A stretch of 64,000 nt of DNA, from NCBI GenBank assembly GCA_008508345.1, contig QNGE01003056.1, positions 31,052 through 95,051 of the forward strand. Direction: 5' to 3'. Position numbers and translations under genes: made by a program. Shown here one piece after another: positions 13,301 to 28,300 of this stretch. The notes below the pieces were generated by a model. It ran no database searches. It saw only the letters and a program-made list of their open reading frames with translations, and was not told where the DNA came from. The stretch's first letter is position 1, and the number at the start of each line of letters is the position of its first letter. Source of the DNA: Paragonimus westermani. Taxonomy: Eukaryota > Platyhelminthes > Trematoda > Plagiorchiida > Troglotrematidae.

Positions 13301-16300
13301 ATCCTCTGTTAAACAGTTCAAAAATGTCAGAACCGTCGCTGTAGATTGACAGCTTTTGAGTGAGCAACAAACCTCGCCAAACACGTTCTATTCTAACTGA
13401 CGAATGAAGTGACGAGATCGACAAGTAGCGCCGTCACTGAATCTCCGTGGTATGGTCCAATGCACGGTCCTGTTCTGTTGTAGATCATCAACTGAAATTG
13501 GTGCGTTCACTGTGTTCAAAAGAAATCTGTTCAACCTTTGTTTTTGCAATCTTTCCTAACTACAGTGCATCATCAGTGGCGATGACATGTTGACAATAAA
13601 GAGAATGTTGAATGGACTGACTTTCAGTCAACTGCCGATGAGTGTGGTAAAAATAAATAAATCAGGTAACGCTACAATCCGACCTTGCATAGAAAATAAT
13701 GTCATTAGTACTGTTTAAGAAACCGTTTTTAGAAGTAACGAGGTGAAGAACAATTGATCTCGATAATTCTTTTTCAAGTCAATACAATTATCTATGTTTC
13801 GTCCAGGCCTTCTAAGACAAACCGCAAAAACAAAGAAACATTTTTGCTTCAGTCATTCTAAATATCAAAGATTTCGTCATTTGGGACACTTAAAGCAACA
13901 CGGCGAAATTAGCCAGTCAAATTTAAATAAGCTGGACTTGCTTAATTTAAACAGACCAGTTTGCAATAAGATTAGATAATCAACTTGAAACACGATTGTA
14001 ATAATATGCGGTAGCTTAATTCTATCGCACACGTTGCAATCATATCTCTCATGATGTTGATTAAATCTAAGAACTTCAGAGCTTAGAATATTATCGGTGC
14101 ACATTTACGTTATATTTAATTAATATATTAAGTGGCCTACTGTGAGAACCACTGCCTCATTCACCGGGAGTGGTGCAGTCATGCGTAATTGAACATATGC
14201 ATGAACCCTCAGCCTCATTGTTCTGTTTTCAGTATGGTCTCAGTATGGGTCCCGGGGGGGCTGAAATTTGTTGACCAGTGCACTGGCCAAGGTTTCATCT
14301 TTTACATCACTACCCATGAAGATAATCAGTTAGCACAAAAAATTCACACAGTCTGGTAGTTAAAAGCTTCCTACCACAGAACAAACATTGTGTAGTTGAC
14401 GCAATACCCTATGCTCTCGAACGTGTAATATACAAATACTTATAGTCTTGGAAAATGTAACGAGTTATTGGCAAACGATAATACTGCTGGACTTTTCTAT
14501 TACGGGCCTACAAAGTGCTCACAGACAAAAACATTTCTGCAAAGTGCTCATCTTTTGAATGTTTACGATAGGTTCTTATAGTCACTTGCATTCCTGCTAA
14601 AAACTTGGACTTTCGGGACGAATGACGGATCAGCCGTGATGAGGGGGGAATGTCAGTCATGTTCGCCTAAAATCTGGATGACCGTACAACAAACACTCAC
14701 GTTGGTGATATGGGAACTATTGTTCGTGTTATGGCCCGAATGTATGGTTGTTTTTTCAAAAAAACTGGCAACTAACGAAACAAGCAGTACAAATTTCTTA
14801 TGTAAATTAAGTGGATTTATCTAACCACTGTGTTGCAATAACTTAAAGGCCTATACTATCGGCCAACATCCGCAGGACGGAACTACCAAAATATCTACCA
14901 CCATAAATCCATCAGATGATGTGAAATTGGGTATCCGTTTCCAAGGTTTCGGATGCATCCTCATGTTCTTACCTCTAAACGACTTGATCAGGTGGGCTAC
15001 GTTCAGTCACTGTGAGGATAATCTAGATATACTGTTGCTAGCACTATTAGTGAATGTGTTCCACGTGGAACCCGTCCACCTTTTGTTTTGTTCAGTTCAG
15101 GTTTTCACTGCTTCGTTGATGAATTATATACCTATCTCCCTTTTCACGTGAATAGAAGTAACTGATATTCTAGGCACAGTGATGTGTATGTGGGTGATGA
15201 AAATTGAGCAACGATGGAATTTTTCGAACACGGGTAATAAATTGTGGGCACATTATGACTTGGAACGATATGTAATTAGCGTGTAGCCAGTTACTTGCTT
15301 TTTCTTTCAAAACACGCGTACACATGTGACGGCGTAACTGTTTATTAGATAAGTTTCAGCTTGGATTGTATACTTGGTATTCAACATGATTATTATGTAG
15401 CCGTTCAGTTGGCTGTCTGTGCAAAGTAAACGCCTCCAAAATCTGTTAGGCTATAAAGAATTGACAGTGCCAATGATGTAATCATGCGGGAATTATTAGC
15501 CAACTTATCCAATGTCATTGCTTTCAGGCATTTTGGGAGTTGTCCTGACCAGTCACCCACTCAACGATTTTTCTAAATAATCGTTACAGTTAACGTCTTT
15601 ACTTTTTTGTCGACGCAGATAGCTGGAGCATTTTATTAACTCCGAAGTCAGACAGAACAGACATGTTTAGATGTCTCATCACGCCTTCCATGTGCTCATG
15701 ACTGTTTCACTGTCCACTCACTGGACAGGCTTTGCTAACCTGAATACCTCATTCTTGAATGCGGTGAACATACTAGATTGCTTGTCATTCCACGGGCACG
15801 ACTTGACTAATTCCAGCGGGAGGTGTCTATTCGGAGATAGTTCGAAACAACGCTGGCAGATAACACTACCAAATTTTCTATCCCCACAGTTGGCTGTAAC
15901 AGTTTGTGAACGGGGTACACCCAAACATGACGGCAAATTGTATAGGGTTGTCAGCACCTTCCAGAAATTTTCATTGTCCTCTCTGTAGCGTCGACCAGCC
16001 GCTTTCAGTACGTTGACACATTCAGCGTAGGTGCGGGCTGGAAAGAGACTTATCGAAAGCAAATGTTGGCATGTCTTACTTTTAAAGGTAATGATGAAAA
16101 TTTGTGGTGCGTTGCAATTCGGTTGGTACTGCACGAACCGTCCATTGACGTGCTTTCTAAGTAGTGACTACAGTAAATTGCAAGTATAATCCTTTAGCCT
16201 CCGAGCAATACATAACTCTTCGGGGCGAAACGCAAGGTGATGACTGGTTTTCTTTCTCTTGTTTAGGAAAAGAAGGAAGATCAAGTTATCCACATCGCCA

Positions 16301-19300
16301 TCATCCTTTCTGGCGTGCAGAATAAGGTTCGGTTCACAACGCTTGTGAAAAATATTCTGTACTATCAAGGACGCTTCAATGATAGTTCTGCAATGTGTTC
16401 GCTCAACATCACCGCACCGCGGAATTATGTTTGCCACAAACGCAACGCAGTGCCGTATTATCCACTACAATTTCATCTTATTGCTGACGCTGATGAACGT
16501 GATTTCGTGACCGGCGCGTTTGCCAGATGGCCTATCGAGGATGTGTCCTTCATTTTCTACGATTACGATTTAGCGGCGGTAAGTTTTAGTGTCACGATCG
16601 TTTGTTGCGATGAACTTCCGGGTAGTTCAGGATTTTATGCTGAACTGTTTCTTACTGATAGGGTAATAACTGTGTTCAGGTTTTAGCATATTGATATCGG
16701 GCCAACTTTGCATTGCAAAAGAAACCGAATTAACCAATAATCATCCGACCTGAACTCCACTATCAGATAATACGGAACATTACTATATTCTGCGTTACAG
16801 TTAAATACTCGTAAAAAACTCAATCAACTCATAAGCGTCAGTGAAAATGTCATGAAATAAGTGAGGCCGAAAGCAAACATTTTTGGGGGAATGGAACTTA
16901 AGAAGAAAAAGTCAATCCAAGTAAGCCGTAGTTGGTTGTTTCTCAGCAACGTAGCAGTTTTATCTTCTAACGGACGTTCTACCTGAGCAGACGTTTGCCA
17001 GAAAGAACACTAGCGGATAAAATCCCGTTGTTTTCGTTATGGATATGTCTAAAACACATTTTGTTAGTAGATATGAATGCCGGTGTGTGGTAATTACTTG
17101 TTTTGTGGGCCATAGGATCCCTTTTTGTAGGGACACTAAGAAACCTATTCTAAGGTGCCTGGATAGAATTGAGCTTCACTGGTCATTTCCCGATGTACAT
17201 CAAAGACCCCGTCTGTCTACTGATCAATACAACAAATGCGGTACAGCGTATACTGTATCACTACCAGACAAATTGTATATCCGATTCGAGAGCAGCGGAA
17301 ATATGACCATAGAAAACGTTAGGTTTACTTCTTGAAGACGTCAAAAAATTTGCCAGTTTTACGATTGGCCGTAAAAGTTTCATAAAACTTGCTAACCAAC
17401 ATGGAACGTGATGAGCATCTTTGAGTATTTATATTAACAGCAAGTCAAATGGTTGGAATTACGAAGTAATCAAAGTCTGAATGAGCTGCGCAAACCATTT
17501 CCTAACTTGGTGATGTGTTTTTGGAAAACAAACCATTATACGCTTTAAGAATGTGTGATTCTGACTGAAGTTAATTCGAGAGTTTTACTCCAAACGTGAT
17601 CTTAAGACAGTTGCTTTCGTCCGTACCGAGTCAGACAAGTGCGTTAAGAACGCAGAAATGCCCAGAAGTACCGAGAAAGCAGATTCGACTCCTTGGCGCA
17701 TTTGTACCACATCCATAGTCCGGGCGGTCAGTTCCCCATCGGATGAGATTTTGCCCGTAGGTTGGTGGTGACCTCAGGGTGATTTTATGGTGTAATAAAA
17801 AAGACACGGTGTATGAGTTAGATAGTTCCCAATCAGAACACTCAGTGAACTAAGTGACTCATATTTTGGTCCAAGACCTCATTTAGGATGTTCACTGGAC
17901 TAGCCGAAATTATCACAGGTGCAATTTGCTGATTCTCAGTTTCGCAAGTGACGATTAGAAAAGCTTCCTTTGGATAAGACGTCTCTTTGGATATATTTCT
18001 GATTGCTCTTCCAGTCATCTATTGCAATCTTTCTCGTCTACACGCAAATGAGTACACTGTTGACCAGGCAGGCTGATAAACAATACCTGAAGCTTCAAGG
18101 AATGCCAACGTGATAAAAATTTTCTGCACGATTCCTCAGGTCAAATGTTTACATACTGACTTTCAAATAGTACACAACAAAGTCTTTTAGGGGATGCTAT
18201 TGTCTCACAAACTTAGCAACTGATAGTGTAACTCACAGTCAGGAAAACAGACAGAGATTGTGTTCGAAGATACATCACGCAACAAGAGTAGTTTAAACAC
18301 AAGTTTTCTTGTGCAGGACGTTTAAGTGACGAACAACTCAAACAATTTTTCTTCGTGTTTTACATTAGTGAGTTCTGGACCAAGGTCGCTGGTAAACGAT
18401 TCTTGATTAATGGAATCTAACTATAGGTTTCTTGCTATTTCGACGGTGTAGCTCAGTTAATCGCGCTACGAAACCCTAACAACCGTATCATCATGCAACA
18501 CCTGTTTAGACAATATTAAGAATTTCCGACGGATGATGATCTTCAATAATGGTCAGCGGTTAGTTCACAGACTGAATTCTAGGACGTGACGGCTTTTCGT
18601 ACCCAACCGTCGTCAAAACTATGGTGATTGTGATGTGGGCATTCGTAAGCTGAATGTAGCTGAACACAAGAATTACCCAGAAACGTTGCGGACTGACAAC
18701 CTAGATCTTTTGGAAAATCGTGCATTTATGGGAAAGAGAAAGCAGACGTTGCCAAAGCCTTTAGGAATAGTCCGTAGTAAAGTTTTACGCTTAAATCTAC
18801 AGTACGATGCATCTTTCCAATTAAACCCGTCCTGAGGAAAGAGGCACAGAATCCTCTTACATGGGTCTGAAATACATATACCGAACTACTAAGAGAGTCC
18901 CGTGGCCCAAGATGTTCCTTAACCAAAATGACCAATCAGAATCAGATCAACAGTCAACAAAAAATATGTTTAACCTTAAAGTACAACTGATCGCCAACTA
19001 GTTTACTTCCTCCTCTTAAGCAGAAAACAGCTGACAACTAACTAAGCAAGTCGGTTTTTCATCAGGGTCTGTCCAGACTGGTTCAAACCTCCTGACTGTG
19101 TGGTTGAATTGAGTGGAAATATCAAATCCATACTTACTTGTCAAATGCATAGCAGTCAGACGTGTGTTATAATACTGTCGAAAATACCCATTGAAGTCAT
19201 GAGAACGACAGAGTAGCGAACAAGACTTGTTTTCCGTGTTTGATCATCAGGCTAATTACAACACAATAAATATGAAAACAGTGACTAATGTGAGTCAGAT

Positions 19301-22300
19301 AAATGGTCAATATAGGTTAAGGACGACATGTTTGCTATCAGTTATGTGATCACTGTTCCAAATCATGGGCTTGATTGATTGTGGGCCAGGGGAGGTTGAG
19401 TGTCCGCACGAACTTCTTCTGAGCTCAGAGGTCAGAGTTACGCAATCGGATGCTGATGGCTTCGGCAACGGTCAACATTCGAAATCTCACCACTTTTGAT
19501 CGATTCCTTGGCACTCGGTAGGCAATCCGAAAAGCATCTTTCTTACTGACAGAATGATTGGAGTCGGTCAAGTGAGCAACAATCGCGTTTGAAACCGTTT
19601 TAGTCACACCACTGTTCAACCACGCAGGATGGTGTTCACGCACTCTGTCCGACAATCGCCTTGTAGTACGACCAATATATGATGCTCGACACGAGCAAAC
19701 AAATGAGTACACACAAAAATTGGTTGTAAAACATGGAAGTTTGTCTTTGAGTTGTGACATGATAATGGGTGTTGAACGGAAACTGATACACAATTGAGCG
19801 GCAAGGTAGGTTGTTTCGACTGACTTTCTTAGCTTTCTGGAGATAAATTCGGCCATAGAATCTCCCTTGAAAGGAAGACTAATAAACGCGAGTTTCTTAT
19901 TCACAGAGGGTGCCTTAAGTTTCAACTCGACCGCCTGCATTGCCTTCTTAATGAAACGCATTGGGTAGCTATTCTGCATGACCACTTCTTGTAGAAAGTC
20001 TAGCTCAGCTTGTAAAGTGTCAGAGGTGCAGATCTTTAAAGCTCTACCCGTCAGGCATCTTATGAGGTTTCGCTTTCGATTTAGCGGAACAAAACTGTCG
20101 AAGTGCATGTACTGGCCGTTCCAAGTCTGTTTTCTGTACACAGTTCGTCGGATTGAACCATCTTCCCTTCTTACTATATCGACATCCAAAAAGTTTATTT
20201 CACCATTGTTCTCTGACTCCTTGGCGAATTTAATGCTGCTATGAGCGGAGTTAAAAGCTGTCATAATTCTGTCCATGTTAGCATTCTCGTTGATGACGCA
20301 AAAAATATCATCAACATAGCGTTTGTAAAATGCAAATTGGTCGATGACCGTATCCAATTGGTTAGTCTCTAGTTTACTCATGAAAACGACAGCTAACAGG
20401 GGACCTAGAGGCGAGTCGATTGCCACTCCATCTCTCTGTCGGTAGATCGCATTGTTGAACAAAAACTGAACATTACTTGTACAGAGCACCAGCAGTTCTC
20501 TTAGTTCATCTTTTGGGATGCCCACGTGTTTACTGTTACGCTCGATGTAATCGCATAATTATAATTCTGTTGGTCACCTTCACAATGCACTCTTATAAAC
20601 GACCTCCCAATGCGGCAGTACTCGTGTCTAACCATCTGCTTTTTTTGGTGTCTTTCGTTTTTTGTTTTCCATTCGTACCGGTACGATGACATGTCATGTG
20701 TCTGCCTTTCACGTTTCGTTCTGTTCAATATCCGAACAATCGTTTACTTCATACCTATGAAAATTCTGCTAACCGTCATTTCCCAAAATATACGGAAGTA
20801 GAAAAGTGTGAGCCTTCTTTCTGTACAAAACCATGAACCTACAAACTGTGCTCACCTTTGTGTCCATGTAAGTTGTTAATGATTTATTTAAAATGTTCTC
20901 ATATAACAAACCAGCGCCGTTTACAGTTAAAGTGTATGAAACAAGTATATATTTATATACACTTGTTTGAAGCACATTTTAATTTAGGTAATTTTGTGGA
21001 ATAATTTTTGCATTTTCTTACAAGATCTGATTTATTTCTCACTGCAAAAAAGGGAAACTTTGGTCTTCGTTTTTGAAGTTGTAACCTAACTATTCGGTGT
21101 TGTAACATTCTACACTGTTTGTAATCCAAGTAAAGTCAAAATGAAATCATTTCTTGAAAATCCTTTGGGAAATCTTTCCACAAACTACCGTAAGACGAGG
21201 CCGTATGTCAGATTAGATCACGTGGAAACTCCACTCCAAATCCAATCTGCCTTGGTGACTGTTATTACCGTGTTGACGGTGTGGGATTCTAATCAGACCT
21301 CTTGTTACATCGTCATTCGTTACCTCGGCAAAGGTGGCTTGTTGGTTCCGCCGTCACACACGTAACCCTACCTCCCATAACATGATGAGCTAGTCGATCA
21401 TTTATTCTACTGTTTTCGGTCTCACTCCACTTCGACCACCCATGCTATCGAAGGACACTGATGGTGGGATGTAGATATGAACAGACGTGTGTACTTTTAT
21501 TCTGCCAGCACAGCAGTGGTCCCATCACGTGGAACTATTAATAACACGTCATTGCTCGTGGTTGATTAGTTCATTAAAAACAAGTTCACCAAACCATTCA
21601 TTATAGTATTCCCATTTTCAGAATCAAATGATTCCCTAGTATTCGAACAGCATTTCTGTCAGTACACACACGCCCATTTCGAAGTATGGGCAATCACTTA
21701 CGACTAAAAGAGAATTGCTGACATGTTAGAGAAAACACACAATTCTGCGCGTCGAAAACCAATCGCGTGTGAACGCAAAGAAACTCAGCGCAATTCATGG
21801 CTTCGCTCACAACAAGGGATGGAGTCCTCCGAAGCGACAATATTTTGACAGAACGCTGACTCGTTAAGTTTCACAGCGATTCTACCAGACGGTTTGCACA
21901 TGTTAGCTAGAAAGTGTTGGAGGTATACAATGTAGTGTACATATGTATATATTAAACAACTTCTGTACAATTTAACTGGTCCCATGCGACACAATAATAC
22001 GTTACGCGTAATGAAATATTTGTTACCTGCATAAGATAATCTGCATGCACGAAACAGTCTATACCCAGTGTAATCACACCTGTAACTCTGCTATGCACCT
22101 ATCAGCGTACAGTGCTTATAACATATTTACTAGTATATAGTAGATATTACATACATTTGATGAATATTTCTTATACTGCATGTTTCTTTGTGATACATTG
22201 CGTTATACACACAACATGTTACATGTAATACATACAGCTTATGCACAGAATAATATACGTATTTCAGTGCACGTGTATTCGACATGCATTAGCAAAATGT

Positions 22301-25300
22301 GTATGTAAACAACACTTTGACTGTCATGTGAATCTACTCAAACGGGCCAGTAGATTTTCATTCAAACCCAGCAAACCCGCAAATGATTAGCGCTTTGAGA
22401 TATGTCGTTGTAGCACTCGTCTTCTAGATTCACAACAAAAAGGTTTACAAACTAAAGCATGTATTCAGAAAACATGTCAACCAGCTAATGCTATCTGATG
22501 GGGACCAATGAGCTAACACTGAAACTCATATTGAAACACTAAATCTCTGCTTTGGAACAGTATGACCGCTTCATTTATAGTAGCTGTTGAATATATAAGT
22601 TCAAAACAGATATCGTGCTTAGAGCAAATATGCCAATGATTTTAGCGTTTTAGCTGATTTCGTCTTAAATGCAGGAGCGACCAGAAATTTGGGTTAGGTT
22701 GTGAAGTTTTCAGGACAAAACAATCTGTAATGTTAACACGATAGCTCTGCTTATTCATTTGGTTCTCAACAGATTAAAACTGCTTTTGTTTAATCGTTCA
22801 TCTTAGGAAAGGACAAATTGTTGAACCAAAGAAGCCAAAGTACCTATGGGTTTGGATTTCTGTCCTAAATGAAAAGATAAGCGATAAGGTCCGCTTGTTC
22901 AAATTGTCATGAACAGACTGTACACTAATACGTGATTTACTGAAGTCATTTTTGCACGTAGTGTACAAACAAAACATCGTATGTAACTGTTAACATTTTT
23001 CAAGAAAATTTGATGAGAAATTTGGAAGCAAGATATCTGGTTTCTCCCACCACTCGACAAGTCCAAAAACACTACTGGATTCTTATTTCCAGACAATAAA
23101 TTGCGTCCCTTATAATTTGACACAGGAATTGATACTACACTTTTAAACGTCGCTGTAGAGATATGCTACTATAGCTACATCCGTAGTTAACTGGGTATAA
23201 TTACCACTAAACATGAATCTTCATGTTGTCACAAGATTTTGCAAAACGACAGTGCAAGTTCAACAACAATTGCTACTGTTCACGCCCCACTGGGCGTTAA
23301 TGTTCCAATTCTATTGTAGAGCTTCTAGTCATACTATCGCAGACTTAGTATGATGTTATTCAAGCGATTGGCAGTGTAGCCAGCACCTGAATATCATGTG
23401 AGAACAAGTTCTTTCAACTAGGAGACGTGGGCATCCTGCTTGGAACAGAACAATTTTATAAGGACTACGGCTTGACCATAGCATAACAGTCACTGGTCAT
23501 CTCCGATATTCCATCATGTGCAAAGCAGACTTAAAATGTAACAGTGGTATGGGCGTAGTTTTACAAATTTTGACTCAAGAAGCGTGACTGGCACTGATGT
23601 TTTTGCCATGACTCTCATAAAGTTGTATTTCATTTCTCAGTTGAAGCAGAGACGGACACAGTTAACTAACTTTCGTATGAAAGCAGAGGGCAACAAAAAT
23701 TCATGAATCGTGTTTTATATAAAAAAGAGAATAGCGGTACATTCTTTCAGGAGTAATGACAAAACCAATTATTCTATCATGAATTTATGACCAGCGCTTT
23801 TCTCCCTTAGGAAGTTACCATCACACACCGCGTCTGGACAAAAGAAAACGGTGTACACTCCGAACTCAAATTAATTTCATACTGCTCTTCATGCATCAGC
23901 AGTAAAATGTTGTAGCAAAATGTGAAAACACACTCTTCCGTTCACCCAACTTCATGCATCCCTTGAGGGTCAACTGTTAAATGTCCCCCACAAATCGCAA
24001 CTGTTCTTTCGAAAATAATTCCATTTTCTCAAACAAAGTGTTGGCTCATGTATGTTTTAGGTCTAAACAATTCTCATCTGCAGCTTCCAGTTTTATATTC
24101 CGTCCATTTGGACTTGCTAACATGCCGAAGTACAGCAGAATTCCTTTAAAAATATTTTCTGAGCTCCAGATCTGATGAAAAAACTCCGCATGCCCCAAAG
24201 TTCGTTGTTCTAGTAAGCATCTTAATTCTTGGGCAGTCATCGTCACTGGAAACGAAACAATTTTAATGGAAACAATAAAAATTGCCCGCAGTATTAACAG
24301 GCAGCTAAGTTCAGTGGTCAGACACTGGTTATAACCAGTACGGATAAGTTAGTTTTAATCTCTAGAGCAGTACAAAGGCTTGCGGCAGCCTGCATTGTAC
24401 ATATATTCATCGAATGCTGTAATCATGATTCACATCGTTCTGTTGAGTTATGTGAACGTGACAGTAAACCAGTTGAAGACGGAAATACAAGTGCGTGAAG
24501 TCTGTAATTTCTCACAAAACCGAATCTCTACAAGACAGGATTCACTGTCATTTGATTAAATAATGATTTCATCGACAGGTTTCACTTTCCCGTTGGTCCA
24601 GAAGAATCGTTGAAACGACAGGAAATCAATTTAGCCAGTTTGATCAAACGTGTTTACTAACCGGCAAGTAACTGTATGGCTTAGTCCCGTACAATATTAT
24701 GTTCTGCGTTTGTCGTTCAGTGTCAAGAAACGTAAAGTCAGACATATTAACCATCAAATGTGTATTAATTATTACCTTGGCGACACAGAACTGCTCGTGT
24801 CAACATACGAACATGACCCTGAAACTAAAGCGATAAACAGTTTGATTATGTCTACAGATTGAGTCACCATGGCTAAAAATGCACAAATAAACCTGGACCT
24901 TCGAAGAAGAATTTGTGGGATCTTCTACCGTATGTTCGTCTGCATAACCCGCCCACACCTGGAAGCGAACATTCAGGCTTGTCCTGTGTTTCTTGGGGAA
25001 GAACTAATGTTTATTGGAAGCGTTCAGAGACGAGGTACAAGAAGCCCTACTCAGAAATACTGGCAGAATTAGGTCAGCTCTCAATGAATTACAGACATTT
25101 AAAGGGAGAACCATGTTTCACCTACAAAATGCTCCACACCTCGGGTCATCCACTGGAACATTTGCCATTAAACAAGGACAAACGTTTAAGGGGTCACTTG
25201 ATAAAACTGAGTAATGGAGCAAGTAGGTCACTTTGTACACAGAACTGCTCCGTAGTTAGGGTTCGTTCCCATTAGTAAGCGTTGCTTAACCATGTCGTCA

Positions 25301-28300
25301 AAGCTGAACAGGTTGAGAATTTCACAGTATTATTCGATGGGCACACACGTAGGAGACAACCGGTGCCACAATTTTCCTAAGCTCGATATTAGCTTACCCT
25401 CACAGGTCATCCATTGCGCATGTCTGATTGAATGCTGTTCCAGTGTGTTTCAGTGTCCGTTATTGAAATGGTTGCAGCCAGCTGCTTCATTGAATTGACC
25501 TTTTGTTTGGTTCCATTCGCTTTTTCTTTATACTGACAAATCGTCCAACACATTTTTTCACTGACAATTCCAGAGAAAGGAAAGCACAAGCAAAGATATT
25601 TTGCCTTTTTATAAAAACCTACAAACCTATCTCCCTCGGACGATATTGCCTAAGTCACACTGTAGATTTGCGCTTAAGCCATCTTGTACACATGAAACAT
25701 GTCTATTCTTGAATAAAACACAAGAAACAATTGAGATATACCGAATAAAATCGTGCCAAGACAAAAATCTGGTAAGCAGACTCCTTCGTTTATTGCGCAA
25801 ATGCGAAAGAAAATAGAGGTGTGAGGAAACTACTCTGTAAAAATTGAAACATACATGTACTTGTTTTGCGCAAGACAGACTCAGACAACTGAAGGTCTGC
25901 GTAATTTAACACATGTTCACAGGCAATGCCCATCAGGCGGAAACCGCCCACCTAATGCGTGTACCACAGTCTATTGATATAATTCTCTCTAAGAACAGAT
26001 ATTAAGAAGATCCGCTGCACACTTTCTAGGGACATGAAAATTTGAATTTTACATTGTTCTCCATATCTACTCTTTTGACCGCTGGTTATTCAGACCTGTG
26101 TCATCATCATACATCTGGTAATATGGTTGTGGCATGCTTTTACTGAGCACACTTAACAACTTTCAACTGTCCACAGATGAAACATTTGTTAAAACACCTT
26201 ATTACAACGGATTTAGTACAGCTGAAGCTTGAAGCGATGAACTGTTCGGTATGAAAGATAAACTGACTCACTCTGTCATGTCCGGAGTACAGTGAAACCC
26301 GACTGCGGAATCTGAACTTGTGTTCACAGGAGTTCCCTGTTTGGCACTCAAGCGGTCATGTTCTAACGTTGGTATAAAAATGATACGGCATCACCGTGAC
26401 TACATCTTGTATTCCAGTTACATTAGAGTCATACTGTAATGGAGAACATCAAATTTTTCTCTTGATTGCCACATCCCCAAGTATTGCATGTTTATGGTAC
26501 CATATCATCCTGAAAGTGTGACGTTAATGAATGAGGTCCGTGGGCCATATAAAACAAACATCACATAAATATGATTGAAGTTTTTGCTTCCCAACGGGAT
26601 TTATCGTCATTCTCTTTCAAATCTTAACACTATTAGGATTGATTAATAGTATATAACGTGTGATTGTGAAGTGAGCGTAATAATCACATCCGAATTATGC
26701 TTACACCATGCATGACCGAATTTCTCACAACCAACCGTAATTTTCTTTGGGCTGGGATAGATGAATAAGCAAAATTGCTTCTGATCATTCGAATCGATGA
26801 CCCAATGATCCGAACTACTTGGTTTAATTGGAGCAACCAGTCTGACTGAATAAGTTGAACGCGCTTGGTCATTAATGTCTTATGACTTCTTTGGCATCAT
26901 ATAAAGAATGGTCTTTTAGGAATTTTTTCATTATATAGATTAGTTCGCTAGGACCACAATTCAAACTTATCTAATCACTCTTAAAGCTTTCTATTGGGGA
27001 ACTACAGTTGCACGAGTTGACGTGTTTTGGTTCCTATATTGATGCATAATGTTGGCGAAATTCGGTTGATATTTTTGTTGTTGTTAAGTACAGTTTAAAC
27101 AATCCAGGTCTCTTGAACTAAGATGCACGCCATCCGTTTGACCTATTTCCTAATCCATTCATAGCGCTATGTTCAAGCGATTCCCGATGTTCATACGGCA
27201 GGTGTACCAGCGCTAGTCAAAATTGCCGTACCAGAGATCCTTGATGAAGGCTTGAACAAAGTAAGGAAAACAGTTACACGATGCAATGAACTGTGGTGTA
27301 CTTTGTGTATTATAGATGTTACGAAATACGAATACTTCTATTCTGTGTCTTAGTGCACATTATGAATACTGAAGAAACTTTCGTATATGGTGCAGGCAAT
27401 TCTGATCATAAACCATAAACCGAAAGATGCGACCTAACTTATGATTTGGTAGATGAGTCAATTGTAGAATACAATCTTTTAAAGCGGAACAAACCACTTC
27501 ATTCAATATTTCGTTGTTGTTTTTGTTCGTTCAGAATCAGGCTATCACACACGTGAATTTAGGATAATATTTTCCAATTCGTTATCACTGCCCAAGTGAA
27601 ATTCATATTACACAGTTTTTTGATAACTTTTGCGTGCAAACAGTAAGTTTATCTGAGGCAGGTACCCACATGCCGTGAATTTATTACACACTTTTTGAAC
27701 CAGTGAGCTGTGGCATCAAGTTAGACGATATTCCGGTGGAAACCGTGTGGAACATGAATGAACTGGTCTTGTGGGTGAGCCTATAGCAATTCGATAACCA
27801 GTTTTTGATAGCAGACAGAATGAAAATTATTTGACTCAGCCGTAAATTGCGGTTCGTCAGCAGTTTCTCTTATCTAACTAGATTAACCAGCTGCGATAAA
27901 CAAACCACCGCATTTTAGTCACAACAATTGTTGTGTTGATAGCTCTTGTTGGCTATTTGAAACGACTAGTATTTTCACTAAATTTCCTTTGCGATTCATT
28001 ACTGATTTTTCCAGTAAGTTTAAATAACTGACTGTCACGAACCCACGGTTATTTTATTCATACGCGTAGGTGTTGTTGATGGACACCGACATGCTAATAA
28101 ACCATGATATCGGCGAACTGTGGAGAGAATTCTCGAATTTCAACCTCAATCAAGTAAGCACTTGATAGTTAGGCGGTGTCATATTGAAGTTCCTAAGGAT
28201 GGATGGCATACATTGTTATATATGTTGGATTGTAAACTTTAGAAAGTTCCATCACAGACAATTTAATAATTATCACAAGCCTTGAATTTCGTACAACTAA

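Larger units (their letters stand above)
4369..16266 (+). other. LARGE-like intron 1 (about 11.9 kb)
   Basis: It starts GTAAGT and ends with a strong polypyrimidine tract and TTTAG. Contents are given separately: a foldback element, two hairpins, a 16-bp triplication, two SINE-like copies and a PLE piece. The rest (about 6000-7100, 7200-9400, 9990-10600, 11130-12330, 12730-16266) shows nothing I can name. The minus-strand 138-codon frame at 15718-16134 is unassigned. Confidence 0.6.
16579..27164 (+). other. LARGE-like intron 2 (about 10.6 kb)
   Basis: It is bounded by GTAAGT and CATAG. It contains the antisense PLE at 19425-20558 and the LINE fragment at 24650-25375. I see no further genes in 16579-19420, 20560-24640 or 25380-27164. 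The 98-codon frame at 17039-17335 is unassigned. Confidence 0.6.

Noticed and set aside
17039..17335. 98-codon + frame just after LARGE exon 2
   Set aside because: No similarity to LARGE; exon 3 at 27165 continues exon 2 with exact residue spacing.
18440..18480. tRNA-like GTGTAGCTCAGTTAATCGCG
   Set aside because: Only an A-box-like word is present; no T arm or cloverleaf follows.
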